NCBI GenBank assembly: GCA_020055645.1
Contig: CM034546.1
Span: 682,001-746,000 of the forward strand
Reading direction: 5' to 3'
From: Tomocerus qinae
Taxonomy: Eukaryota; Arthropoda; Collembola; Entomobryomorpha; Tomoceridae
Length of the DNA stretch: 64,000 bases
The position numbers were made by a program, and so were the translations under genes. Of the stretch, positions 1 through 9,796 are shown piece after piece. Each line of letters opens with the position of its first letter. The first letter of the stretch is position 1. The notes beneath the pieces are model-generated. The model worked only from the letters and a program-made list of their open reading frames with translations, had not been told where the DNA came from and did not search any database.

Positions 1-981
1 TTGAACAAAAAACACGCGAAATTTGTGGATGTATTCCATACATCGGATTTTATGGGGAAGGTGAAGACCATTGGACATGCTGATATATATTCAAATAGTG
101 ACTTGTTCGACTATGGCTGGTCACAAGACTGTCGAAATCTGAGCCTGATGGATAGAGGTTCGGATAAACAATTTATTAACATATTTATTATACTTTTACA
201 TTTTAAAATATTTATAGATATTCAAAACGTTTTAACTACTTGATTTGCATATTTGTTAGCTTCCTGCGCCCATCACAAAGCCCACGAACTATTTGCTTTC
301 TCAGTTCTCAACCCAGAATATCCGATTGGTTACGAATGCGAAACAACTTTAACAGGAGTTATTCTCAAGAATGACACTACGCCCATACGAATCGGAGAAT
401 ACATGGATAAGAGGTACGTTATTACATTCTATATGCATAAAATGTATATGCATAAATAAATATATGAGCTTATATGCTTATGTGAAACCCGACCTAATTT
501 TATTTAGATGTACTTTCATTTCCAAAATATTCTCTCCTGAAAATCTAATTTGCTACATAAGATGTGTGTTTACAACTTATAAGGATTTGGAATATCTTCA
601 GTTACTAATCCCTGTCATCACTTTAAACAACTTAATTTTTTTGAAATAATAATAATAATAATAAGAGTTCCTTTTTTGTTTCTTGGCAGACACTAAATCA
701 TAGCATAAGGATTGCAATGGTTGTAGAACTTTTCAGAATTCGAGTCATGTTTCTTGATTACCAGATACTTTGCATTTTAAAGATTACACATTATTAATTG
801 GTTTAATTTGTGTAGGACTGACGGAGTCTACTGCTTCTGTCGAAATATGCTTCCAGCAAGTTTAGAAAAAGTTTTGAAAGCAACAGTGGAAATAGAAAAG
901 CAACTTTTTGATGAATCAACTCAACCAAAATGGGAAGACTTATTTGCTCAATGGAACGTCAACGAGAAAGATGAATGCTAA
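1..981 (+). CDS. Pancreatic-type lipase family protein, 3' part of the gene
   Basis: Three exons are readable: 1-157, 260-413 and 816-981 (stop at 979-981). Junctions are AG|GTTCGG, TTAG|CTTCC, AG|GTACGT and GTGTAG|GACTG, and the phases agree (1, then 2). The first exon has the lipase signature around HAKFVDVFHTS and IGHADIY, which in pancreatic and phospholipase A1-type lipases holds the region near the catalytic Asp. The second begins SCAHHKAHELFAFSV, equivalent to the family's CSHxRAxxxF(A)ES block after the catalytic His. The last exon encodes a short C-terminal tail ending NEKDEC. The catalytic Ser region and signal peptide lie upstream of the window. The family hydrolyses ester bonds of triglycerides or phospholipids and is normally secreted. 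An AATAAA lies at 1134-1139. No PLAT domain is visible, so this is the short arthropod type. Family assignment is firm; substrate is unknown. Confidence 0.78.
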
Positions 982-1657
982 AAGTTAACATAATCGTAAA
1001 AAATTGTAACAATTATAATTTTGATGGCCATAATTACTTTACGCCAATGACGTTCATTTAAATTGTACAAACGGTATATTTGCATCAATTAAATACTTAG
1101 ATTGGAATGGAGAACCAAAATGCTAGCTTTCAAAATAAATTGAATTTGGAAACTTGATTTAAACTTTTGGCATAAATATTTAGTAATCTTGAATCCGTTG
1201 CATTAATTATATCATTCTGTTTAGGTTAGATCTGGATGAATGAAACTTTATGTGCTTGTCCATAAGAGAGATAACGACATAATATTTTAATAGAGTGAAT
1301 GTAAATGTCAAGACTTGTTAAGGTCAACTAATATCTAAAGTCAACATTTGTCAAATAAATTAAATGTATCTTTTTTGAAGACGTCGAAGGCCCAACATAA
1401 CTTCATAAGTCTGCTTATTATATATGTAAAGAATGCGATAGAGTGCAGTGTCACCAGTTATTAATGAAATGAGTGAGTTGTTTTTCATCTGATGCAGAGT
1501 ATACTGTGAACTGATCTGGAAACAAATAATGATGATAAATACACAAAATCAAATGTTTTTATACCTTTATCTCCATTAGGTAGATGCAGATTTATATTAA
1601 GTTGATACAACTCTTTTTAGTTTTTAATTATTATCACTGGGTTAAAAATGCACAGTA
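982..1657. other. Intergenic, no gene seen
   Basis: Low-complexity AT-rich DNA containing the probable 3' UTR and poly(A) signal (AATAAA, 1134-1139) of the lipase gene. No open frame with coding character and no RNA gene was recognised before the mobile element at 1660. Confidence 0.5.
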
Positions 1658-1659
1658 TA

Positions 1660-2757
1660 CAGGGTGGTCCAGAATGAACCGGAATTTTAACTTTGACTCT
1701 TAATAATTCTGCAGTAGGTAACTGTATTGAGACTAAAATAGTAGCATCTGAAAGAGCATGCGTTTCTTAGTCAGAATTGAAATTATGAACACAATTGTTA
1801 CACAAAAGCAGACTAAAGAAGGGTGAGAAAAAATTAAAAACGACAAAATCTTGCAAAATTGACATTTTAAAAAATTTAATTTTCACATTTAATGTTTGAA
1901 ATGAAAATGGCGAGATTGACGATAGAGCAGAAAGTGAAAGAATAAAGAGGTTAAAAAGGTCTAATTCAGTTTCATCAAAAGTTGAACTTTGTTCCCAAGC
2001 TTGACACGTTCCCAAGTCGTTCCCTTTGTGTGTGGGGTGACATTTGGTCAGGGGGTCGGGGGGGATCTTTTGGTCCGTTTTTCTTTACATAAACATGTAA
2101 CGGCAGTAAAACATGGTAAACAACAAAATCTGGCCAGCAATTCATGTGAAAACTTTATGCTAATGCAAGATCTTCCCACTTCAGACTGGATGGATGAGCA
2201 ATTCCGGGATAAATGGATAGGTAGAGGTGGTCCAATTTCATGGCGCCCAAGTTCCCCTGATTTGAGCCCTATGGATTTTTCAGTATGGGGTTCGATGAAG
2301 GATAGAACGAATGCTAGAAAGCCGAAGACTATTGCTCAACTTGAAGTTGGACCTAAGATGCCTCCTGACCAAAGGCCAGCCCACACACAAAGGGAACGAC
2401 TTGGGAACGTGTCAAACTTGGGAACAAAGTTCAGCTTTTGTGGAAACTGAATTTGAACTTTTTTTACTTTTTCATTCTTACACTTTCTGCTCTATCGTCA
2501 ATCTTGCCATTTTCATTTCAAACATGAAATGTGAAAATTAAATTTTAAAAAATATAAATTTTACAAGATTTTGTCGTTTTTAATTTTTTCTCACCCTTCT
2601 TTAGTCTGTTTTTGTGTTACAATTGTGTCCATAATTTTAAATCTGACTAAGAAACGTATGCTCTTTCAGATGCTACTATTTTAGTCTCAATACAGTTATC
2701 TACTGCAGAATTATTAAGAGTCAAAGTTAAAATTCCGGTTCATTCTGGACCACCCTG
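1660..2757 (+). mobile_element. Tc1/mariner-superfamily element with ~375-bp terminal inverted repeats, defective
   Basis: The element begins CAGGGTGGTCC and ends GGACCACCCTG, flanked by TA on both sides (1658-1659 and 2758-2759), the target duplication of the Tc1/mariner (IS630) superfamily. The arms 1660 to about 2035 and about 2381-2757 are near-complete inverted copies of each other. The middle 350 bp encode on the plus strand (about 2160-2300) a transposase piece with DWMDEQFRDKWIGRGGPI and then SPDLSPMDFSVWG, the block around the third catalytic acidic residue of this superfamily. The rest of the transposase is missing, so it cannot move itself. Apparent open frames in the arms belong to the repeat and are not host genes. 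Confidence 0.85.
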
Positions 2758-2759
2758 TA

Positions 2760-3583
2760 TAGCATATTATATGTCAATCAATCAGCATTTGATACTATAG
2801 TTCAAAGTTGAAAATGCTTGATTTTTCAGGGATAAATGCTGTCGTCTTATATGAATTCAGCAAATGTAATCAATTTGAACTTCAGTAAGCTTTTGTTACT
2901 TTTAGCATCCTTTGAAGTCTTAAGGATGAATGGTGATTTAAGTAAATTGTCGTACTCGTATTTATAGAGTCAATTTTCATTGCCTCATAGTTTGGCGACC
3001 AAATTCCGACTCAAAGTCTTTCCAGGCCGTTTCCATTCCAACCGCAGCAAAGGATTCAGTTTCTACTTAATCGAATGTCTACAATTACAAGTAAATGCCT
3101 TACAAAGCTATTTATCATTTCGCTTTCTCAATTGTCCCTGTTTCCGCATTGCGAATATTGCTTCCCACTTTTGATTACAGCTTTAAATAACTACTTTAGT
3201 AAACTTTAGTAGTATTTAGTATGCCAACTTTTCTGTTCCTTTTCCTAGAGAGAACAATGCCAAGTTTACATTCAAGCTTCAGATTTTTGTTATACATTTT
3301 CATTGTCATTGAACATGAATTGAATGCAAATGAGACTCATCAATATTAATTCACATGTTTTTAAAATTGTATTCAAGTACAAATATCTAGCATTTGCAGA
3401 TACGGCATGAGGTATAGTGTGCAGTATTTCAAGGGTATGAACTAATGGGACTAATTCCGAGGCAGTAGTGCTACAGGAAAAATAAACACCTGACTGACTG
3501 AAAACATAACTCTTCGGATATAATTATTCAATTTGTCAATCGGTCATTATTGTTCACCTGTAAAGCATTAAATATCCAAATCA
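2760..3583. other. Intergenic, no gene seen
   Basis: AT-rich spacer between the mariner-type element and the promoter of the lectin-like gene. A 64-codon open frame at 2980-3174 has no recognisable domain and no supporting splice or promoter signal. Nothing else was found. Confidence 0.45.
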
Positions 3584-3590
3584 TATAAAA
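3584..3590 (+). promoter_or_regulatory. TATA box of the lectin-like gene
   Basis: TATAAAA lies 128 bp upstream of the ATG at 3718. A possible initiator (TCATCACAAG) lies about 30 bp further on, in the right place for a focused RNA polymerase II promoter. Confidence 0.5.
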
Positions 3591-3717
3591 GCGTCAAATA
3601 ATATCTTGGAGTCATCACAAGCTTTTTTAAGTAATACAATTAATTCCGTCACCATTTACACCTGTAAATAAATATTAGCTTTTAATTTTCGTCTAAATCA
3701 AACGAAAACTCTTTAAA

Positions 3718-4369
3718 ATGAAATTCCAAGTAATTGTGTTCATTGCTTTCATAGAAGGATTAGCATTAGGATACTTAGACATCACATTTGACAAAACAGG
3801 AACGGCAGTCTTTAAATCGGCTGAAAATTCTAGTCTGTGCATCAGAACCGAACGGCAATCAAAAACTAATTCTATCTTGAGACTTATAAACTGCAATGCG
3901 TAAGTTATTTATTCTCGAAAGTAGAGAATGGACACATTTAAGAAGGAATTGTTTTCTTGGGAGTAATTCCTTGTATTTATAGTTTCATTATATTTGTCTT
4001 TATTTTAGCACATATCCCCCTTTTATGGGGAACAAGTGGTTTGCTGTTGGAGAAATAGAAAACACTACAAATATTCAACTGAGAACTACTCATGTCCCTG
4101 AGGATGGTGCGAGGGCGACTTACCATTGTCTTTTCCCAGAGATGGAAATCAGCTCGCCAATTCTTACAAAGAAATGTAATTACAATGATGCATGGCAGCA
4201 TTGGAACTTTGTAGACTTGTCAACAGTTCAGGTACAATTGCGTCACAATAAAACAAATACATGTGTCAGGGCACCAGAAATTCAAAATTCCGTCGTCCTA
4301 CAAATATCGAAATGCAATTCCACTGAAGCTAACCAAATGTGGATTAAAGAATTCACACCCAAAAAATAA
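3718..4369 (+). CDS. Secreted ricin-B/beta-trefoil lectin-like protein
   Basis: Two exons, 3718-3899 and 4009-4369, joined by a GT-AG intron (GC|GTAAGT and TTTTAG|CACA) with matching phase 2. The product is about 180 residues. It starts with a signal peptide (MKFQVIVFIAFIEGLALG). It then shows beta-trefoil-like repeats: LCIRTE...LRLINCNA, then WQHWNFVDL, IQLR/VQLR strands, TCVRAPE and LQISKCNSTEANQMW. The ending NQMW resembles the QxW motif of ricin-type lectins, and four or more cysteines fit paired disulfides. Such domains bind sugars and are secreted. The repeats are degenerate, so sugar binding is inferred. A TATA box (3584) and AATAAA (4377-4382) frame the transcription unit. Confidence 0.62.
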
Positions 4370-4376
4370 TAACTTA

Positions 4377-4382
4377 AATAAA
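4377..4382 (+). terminator. Poly(A) signal of the lectin-like gene
   Basis: AATAAA begins eight bases after the stop codon, giving a very short 3' UTR. Confidence 0.5.
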
Positions 4383-4908
4383 ACTTATTAACTCTATGTC
4401 ATTAATGTAATGAAGGTAATGGTCATGGTCATACAATGCAAATTATTATGTAGTTTTTTGGATTTATATTTCTAAAAGGAGAAATGATCCGCTGAAATTT
4501 TTAAAATACAATTATTACCACTATTCAAAAATTGACCACTTTTTCAGAACAAGCCACTATTTGGACCATTACGGTATTATTGTTATCTCAGCCCACTAGC
4601 TATACATACATTGCGTCATCAGCATACCTATATAATGTCTTGTAAAATATATTATGTATATAATAAAACAGTAAAATAATAGAAATCAATGTTTAAAAGG
4701 CATAGTTGGTTGCATTGCAATTTGTTTACATTGTATGTTAGTGGGAGAAAGCAAATTTATTATTGAAAGTAAATTGCAATACCGCTCAAGCCGCGAGGAC
4801 TTACTTGCAGTGTGGCTCCCAAATAATTTGTTTACATTACTCCGCTTCGTGCACCAATGTTGAAACAGATGAAAATATCGATAAGATCCGAATCTTAAAA
4901 CGCAAACT
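4383..4908. other. Spacer between convergent genes, no gene seen
   Basis: AT-rich DNA between the plus-strand lectin-like gene and the minus-strand peptide gene. The only open frame (4763-4972) lies opposite the 3' end of the minus-strand gene and lacks coding features. The minus-strand poly(A) signal is at 4914-4909 (TTTATT on the plus strand). Confidence 0.4.
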
Positions 4909-4974
4909 TTTATTCAGCACAAAAATACAGGTTTTGCATTTGGACGAATCCAAAAGGTTAATGGTATTATAATA

Positions 4975-5314
4975 TTATGATTTATCAGTTGAATTATCGG
5001 ATTTTCCAGAAGGTTTTGAATCACTTCCTGAAAGAAATGGAAGTTTTGGAACCTCAGGTAACTTTGGTACGCCGGGGACAACTGAATCTCCTTTACCGCC
5101 ACCTGCGCCTGGAATACTTTTAGTCAATCCTCCGGCTAAAGCCGTAAAAGCATCCAAAGGTCCTTGGGGAAAGGCCTGCAAAGTTAATTTGGAAGTCCAC
5201 TAAATTACAACCGCCGAATATTTGTTTTTTGCGTTTATAAATATGTATTTCAATTACATGACACAATGCGAGACACGTCACGGACACCAACACGATAGCT
5301 AGTAACAATTTCAT
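4975..5314 (-). CDS. Small secreted Gly/Pro/Ser-rich peptide
   Basis: Minus strand: exon 1 is 5314-5258, the intron 5257-5176 (CAT|GTAATT ... TTTGCAG|GCC), and exon 2 is 5175-4975. Splicing in phase 0 gives an 85-residue product. Residues 1-19 (MKLLLAIVLVSVTCLALCH) are a strong signal peptide. The mature part starts AFPQGPLDAFTALAGG, continues with a Gly-rich loop and a VPKLPEVPKLP repeat, and ends in a Ser/Lys/Asp-rich hydrophilic tail. There are no cysteines after the leader. No family was recognised; it could be a cuticle-associated or hemolymph peptide. The Met at 5314 was chosen over one seven codons upstream because the signal peptide begins there. AATAAA lies 60 bp past the stop. Architecture is convincing; function is unknown. 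Confidence 0.6.
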
Positions 5315-6710
5315 CCCGATGGAGCTTTGTGTCAAAGAAAAATGAAGAGTGAACTATTTTAATCACTAACTGAATATTGAAGAATTTATTAAGACCATAT
5401 GGAGAGAGGTTAATGATACTTTTAATTATTGCATGATAAAATGCAGTAAATAATAACCACATTAGAAGCAAAATTAAAGCCTTTAAAATGGGATTATGTT
5501 CTATTGTTCTTCAGTCTTCCAACTTTAAATGTACATTTATGAATATTATTTAATTTACTCACGATATATAAACTGTCCCCATTCATCATGCACTGCTAAA
5601 TATTTATATGAATGAACAATTGAAAACCTTGAGTATTAGTATTTTTGTCGGGATGAGTGACATCTTTTTAACATTTCTGATTTTAATGAGGTGATATTGG
5701 ATCTTATATAGTTTGTGCGTCATTGATGCAAACGCCACTCAAACATTGTTACGTAGTAGATATATTATTATGTAAAAAATATACCACTCCACAAACAAAA
5801 ATGATAATTCGTCATTAATATAGCTTCAGTTTTGTACACTGGTTGTCTGATCATACAGAAAGATTTTGTTGCAGAAATCGATGACGAAAATTGTGGAGAA
5901 GTTTGCTACTCTTTAAATGGTCAACTACATGGCAGCCGAATCGGAGGGATCTCTGCCTCAATGTGTTTCAGTTTGGAGGAAATGGAAAAATGTCATATTC
6001 TATCATCTTCATCCTCCTCAAATAGATATCTACCTACCTGTATTATTATGTCGGGACAATATAAAGCTAAAATGCAATATACCATTGCAAAATGGAATTA
6101 TATAATAGCAGCGCAGCGGCGAAGTATTTAAATAACTTTTTACGTTGAATAGAATCGCCATTTACATCAGTTGATTTACTTAAATATATGAAAGTACTTC
6201 ATCGCAATTATAACTTGATATTAAAATCAAGCGATTGTTGCCGTAATTACATGACCAAGTTCCTCTCCGATCCATTATAGGAATTGTTCTCCATTGTATG
6301 AGTAGGTGCATTTAGTACAGTTATCACATTCCTATAACTTTGTGGTATGCTATGCTATATATTATGATTATGATAGATTGGATTAGGGTAATACGTGATC
6401 TGTATATGACATTATAATTATTATTGATTGATATAATAATATAAGACAGTCCTGTTATGATAAGATCAAATGGCCAATATTGGGTAATGAGTAATGACAT
6501 AATAAGAGCCTAGCATTATCAATTGATGCTTTACTCCATAAATATTGATTGAATTTATCCCGCACAAAATATTTACGTACAAGGCGTGCCTTTCTACTGC
6601 ATTCTTAATTTTGGTCTGTGCTAACACAATTCCCAATAATTGGATAGACTTTCCTTCGCCTACTATCAACTCAGTCAGGTTGTTTAGAAGATTTAATCCC
6701 ATTTTCAAAG
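5315..6710. other. Intergenic, no firm gene
   Basis: About 1.4 kb of AT-rich DNA. One stretch (5832-6131, plus) has a 99-codon frame preceded by a TTGCAG-like acceptor near 5873 and containing EIDDENCGEVCYSLNGQLHG, but it matches no known domain and has no partner exon. It is left unannotated. The 5' UTR of the Rdl-like channel probably lies at the right edge. Confidence 0.4.
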
Positions 6711-8069
6711 ATGGGTAGACTATTTGTATATTTATCAATTTTAATTTCCCTTGTTATAAAATTAGTTGAGACATCACGAAATGAAACTGAAGGAAATGAG
6801 TGCGGTGGCCAAACTTGCAAATCCCTCGGAGAAGAAGTTACTGAAATTCTGAATGATATGCAGAAGAATTACGACAAACGAGTGCGGCCAAATTACGGAG
6901 AAGACTCTGTCTCGGTTGGAGTGTCGATGTACATCTTGAATGTATTCTCGGTGTCTGAAGTGGAAATGGATTTCACGATCGACATCTACTTCCGTCAATC
7001 CTGGACCGATCCCCGGTTGAAATTCGAAGGAAGCCAAGGAATCGAAACTATTTTCGTCGACTCGGAATTCGGGAAATCTTTCTGGATGCCAGACACGGTA
7101 TTTTCAAACGAGAAGAAGTCGTATTTCCATGAAGCGACGGGCCGCAGTGAAGTATTTACTATTTCCTCGGATGGGGAAGTTCTGAGGTCCACTCGGTTGA
7201 CAGTGACCGCTTCTTGTCCCATGGACCTCAGCTACTTTCCCATGGACAGCCAACTCTGCTCCCTGGACATGGAAAGCTACGGCCATACGACCTCTGAAGT
7301 GCATTACTACTGGGCCAGCGGAGAGGACTCCATCGTAATCTCCCCCGACGTGACTCTTCCACAACTCAAAGTTCTCGGCCACAAACAGAAAGCTGATGAA
7401 AGATCTATGGCGCTAGGAAAATATTCGCATCTGGTTTTCTGGATTAAGTTCGCTCGTCCTTTGGGCTACTACCTGATCCAAATCTACATTCCTGCAGGGA
7501 TGATTGTCATCATTTCGTGGGTGTCCTTCTGGCTCAACCGAAATTCGTCCTCTGCCCGAGTGGCCCACGGCGTAGCCACCGTTCTGACTATGGCCACTCT
7601 CTTGTCATCTGCCAATGCAACTCTCCCCAAGATTTCCTATGTCAAGGCAATGGACGTCTACCTGGCCACTTGCTTCTTTATGGTCTTTGCATCTTTATTA
7701 GAAAATGCTACCGTGGGCTTCGTCTCCGAAATGCTCGAAAAGCTTCAAGATGACCAACTTTCCAAATCCGTTACACGAAACGAAGAAGAGGATCGCCGGC
7801 TACACAAGATGGGCTTAGCAACTAATAAGGATGGCATCCCAGAAGTTAAAATCGGCAAACTAAATTCTGTTTTTCCCGAAGACAGATCTTGCAAAGATGT
7901 CCCACTTCATTTCAGATTCGTCACACCTGATCGAATCGACAACTACTCACGTGTTTTGTTCCCTGTCATCTTTTTTCTTTTCAACATTCTCTATTGGATC
8001 ATTTATTTAAACATTTCCAGCGTTGTCGAGGATGACTTGATTTTGCTGAAAACTAACCGAAGCATTTAA
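6711..8069 (+). CDS. Rdl-like: Rdl-like GABA-gated chloride channel subunit, intronless, altered pore
   Basis: A 452-residue Cys-loop receptor in a single exon. Residues 1-22 are a signal peptide. The ligand-binding domain holds YDKRVRPNYG, DFTIDIYFRQSWTDPRL (loop D region), the Cys-loop C169-C183 (CPMDLSYFPMDSQLC) and a loop-B-like MESYGHTTSEVHYYW. M1 is about 251-275, M2 282-301, M3 313-334 and M4 413-434, with a short M3-M4 loop of roughly 75 residues. Flanking wording (GYYLIQIYIP, LPKISYVKAMDVYL, CFFMVFASLLE) is closest to the insect Rdl subunit. M2 reads SARVAHGVATVLTMATLLSS. The usual Pro at -2' is Ser, Leu 3' is His and the 6' Thr is Ala, while Ala -1', Arg 0' and Ala 2' are kept. Anion selectivity is therefore uncertain and picrotoxin-site binding is likely changed. 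Lack of introns suggests a retrocopy or ancient intron loss. Poly(A) signals lie near 8311 and 8424. Confidence 0.9.
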   Translation: MGRLFVYLSILISLVIKLVETSRNETEGNECGGQTCKSLGEEVTEILNDMQKNYDKRVRPNYGEDSVSVGVSMYILNVFSVSEVEMDFTIDIYFRQSWTDPRLKFEGSQGIETIFVDSEFGKSFWMPDTVFSNEKKSYFHEATGRSEVFTISSDGEVLRSTRLTVTASCPMDLSYFPMDSQLCSLDMESYGHTTSEVHYYWASGEDSIVISPDVTLPQLKVLGHKQKADERSMALGKYSHLVFWIKFARPLGYYLIQIYIPAGMIVIISWVSFWLNRNSSSARVAHGVATVLTMATLLSSANATLPKISYVKAMDVYLATCFFMVFASLLENATVGFVSEMLEKLQDDQLSKSVTRNEEEDRRLHKMGLATNKDGIPEVKIGKLNSVFPEDRSCKDVPLHFRFVTPDRIDNYSRVLFPVIFFLFNILYWIIYLNISSVVEDDLILLKTNRSI

Positions 8070-8998
8070 CAGATTTAAAAATTTCAATCAAATCGTCAAA
8101 CCCGAAATCACACAAACTTTACCCCTGTCATTCATCAAATGATACTTCTGCTAATGTTTGTGTCATTATTTTATCTACTGTTTCCCTGGAATCTAGAAAA
8201 CGTTTGTGAAGGTTAACACTGACACACTGAAATGAAATGTACTTTCTATTTAGATGTCCGAAAGAATTTAAAAAAAGCGTGGTAGTGGGATGAAATGTAT
8301 ACATTGAAAAATAAAATGCAAATATGTAAATAATTATTTGCAAGAAATACAATTTGGAAAAGTTTTAAGTTGTTATGCTATATATTGTAGGATTTGTAGA
8401 CTATTAAGCAATCAATATTAGATCAATAAAATCGTACCGCTGACAAATCATTTATGCAGTAATTAAATTAATCACTTGACTAATATTACGATCCATAATT
8501 CCTTAAAGCAGCAAGCAGACTACGCCAAAAAAACATTGACTAATGTTCTACTAGGTAGCCAGGAAATATAGACTTTTAATTTAGAAAAGCAAAATTGGTG
8601 TTCGGATGTTTCTTGTCCACCATGTATTCCAATAGTAATCACATCACTGATATAAAAACAACCATAGTATGTATTTCATTTTGAAAAATACACGTGTAAG
8701 AGTTTATTCTGCACTTATTCATAAGAAACGGTCAAGTCGAAATCGTAATTGCAATAATCTTCATTTGGGCAGATAGTGAGACAAATCAAATACACAGACA
8801 CTGTTGTATTTGTTCCTCAATTTCCAATGGAGGGTGGGTAACCAAATAGCTTATTGCTTATGCAAAATATAAATATATAAATTTGTTTGTATAAATTATA
8901 TTCTAATTATATTTAAGGATCACATAAATATGTACCTACTGTTTGTGAAATCTTAATTCTTTTAAACAACCTTTCACTTTCATTTAACTTTTTTGGAG
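8070..8998. other. 3' UTR region and intergenic spacer, no gene seen
   Basis: Contains AATAAA hexamers near 8311 and 8424 that could end the channel transcript. The remainder is AT-rich with no convincing coding frame. Confidence 0.4.
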
Positions 8999-9005
8999 TA
9001 TAAAA
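8999..9005 (+). promoter_or_regulatory. TATA box upstream of the interrupted small ORF
   Basis: TATAAAA lies 88 bp before the ATG at 9087, a normal spacing that suggests the small open frame was once a transcribed gene. Confidence 0.45.
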
Positions 9006-9086
9006 CTAGCTTTAAGCTGAAAATCACTACTAAATTTACGAAAAAAAGCATAAAGACAGGGAAAAAGAAAAAAAAAGTCCAGTAAA

Positions 9087-9421
9087 ATGGCAAAGCCTAA
9101 CCCTCTTGTCTCTTCAACAAAAAGATTTAAAGACAATGTTGCTGATGCCTTGGAAATGAAGCGTTGTAAACAGGGCCGCAGCCAGAAAAAAATTTGGGGA
9201 GGGGCACCAAGAAAAAATCAGCTCGTTGAAAATTTTAGCGCTTTTTTGCGATTTTAGACAAAATTTTCTGGCACGTGCCCCGGTGCCCCCCTCGCTGCGG
9301 CCCTGGTTGTAAAGATATGACGGATAATGCCAAGAGGAGTTACAACATGGCAATAAATAGCCTTCGAAAAAAGGCTGCGGAAGCTAAGAGGCGCTTTGAC
9401 ATGGAAATGACGATGAATTGA
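9087..9421 (+). pseudogene. Small lysine-rich helical protein gene interrupted by a hAT-type MITE
   Basis: Reading from ATG 9087 gives 28 codons (MAKPNPLVSSTKRFKDNVAD, then ALEMKRCK) up to the left end of a MITE at 9171. If the MITE and one copy of its 8-bp duplication are ignored, the same frame resumes at 9314 with DMTDNAKRSYN and runs to TGA at 9419-9421. The undisturbed gene would encode about 63 residues. That product is basic and predicted helical, with no signal peptide. The insertion adds 143 bp, not a multiple of three, and the frame then meets a stop inside the MITE, so the present copy is broken unless spliced. A TATA box sits 88 bp upstream. No family was recognised. The continuous frame on both sides could be coincidence, but that is unlikely over 63 codons in DNA this AT-rich. 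Confidence 0.5.
9171..9305. mobile_element. hAT-type MITE, 135 bp
   Basis: Terminal inverted repeats CAGGGCCGCAGC and GCTGCGGCCCTG bound the element. The 8-bp sequence GTTGTAAA is duplicated on both sides (9163-9170 and 9306-9313), the target-site length of hAT transposons. It has no coding capacity. A degraded relative lies near 43155-43305. Confidence 0.88.
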
Positions 9422-9500
9422 AGTTGACCGAAACAACGGAGTGTGACGAATATTACGAATAGTTTATTTGTAATTAAAATATTTTTAATGCTGTATAATA

Positions 9501-9737
9501 TCATCTTAGTTTTTCTCCGTTTTTCATCTTAATTCTACATAAGGGTAATGGAAGACCAAAAAGATCATTTTGCCTTGCCATACCGCTCAGGTAATACAAA
9601 CAAAGCAAGACAGTAAAGTAACCGCCAACTCCTACAACCACAACAACACATAGTTTGAATTCCTTGTGTGTTAGTCGGTTGAAATCAAGTTCGTCGGAGA
9701 AAATACTCTTGTCTATTTCTAAATCTAAACTGCACAC
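9501..9737 (-). CDS. Small single-pass membrane protein
   Basis: Minus-strand frame of 78 residues, ATG at 9737 and TGA at 9503-9501. A hydrophilic acidic N-terminus (MCSLDLEIDKSIFSDELDFN) is followed by one long hydrophobic segment, roughly residues 29-52 (LCVVVVVGVGGYFTVLLCLYY), and a basic C-terminal tail. This looks like a small integral membrane protein, possibly of an organelle or the ER; the family was not recognised. A minus-strand AATAAA lies at 9468-9463, 33 bases after the stop. Its start codon is only 59 bp from that of NUF2 on the other strand, so both probably use one bidirectional promoter, typical of housekeeping genes. It converges on the interrupted ORF at 9087-9421. Confidence 0.55.
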   Translation of the reverse strand: MCSLDLEIDKSIFSDELDFNRLTHKEFKLCVVVVVGVGGYFTVLLCLYYLSGMARQNDLFGLPLPLCRIKMKNGEKLR

Positions 9738-9796
9738 AAAATAAAATTTAAACTTAATTATTGACTGTGTTTCGTTCGTGGAGTTTAACGTAAAAC
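9738..9796. promoter_or_regulatory. Probable bidirectional promoter for NUF2 and the small membrane protein gene
   Basis: Only 59 bp separate the two divergent start codons. No TATA box is evident, which fits a housekeeping-type shared promoter whose start sites lie inside this interval. Confidence 0.45.

Noticed and set aside
2980-3174. 64-codon frame between the mariner-type element and the lectin-like gene
   Set aside because: Length is near background, with no domain, promoter or splice support.
5832-6131. 99-codon frame with ENCGEVCYSLNGQLHG
   Set aside because: Possibly one exon of an unknown gene, but no partner exon, promoter or domain was found.
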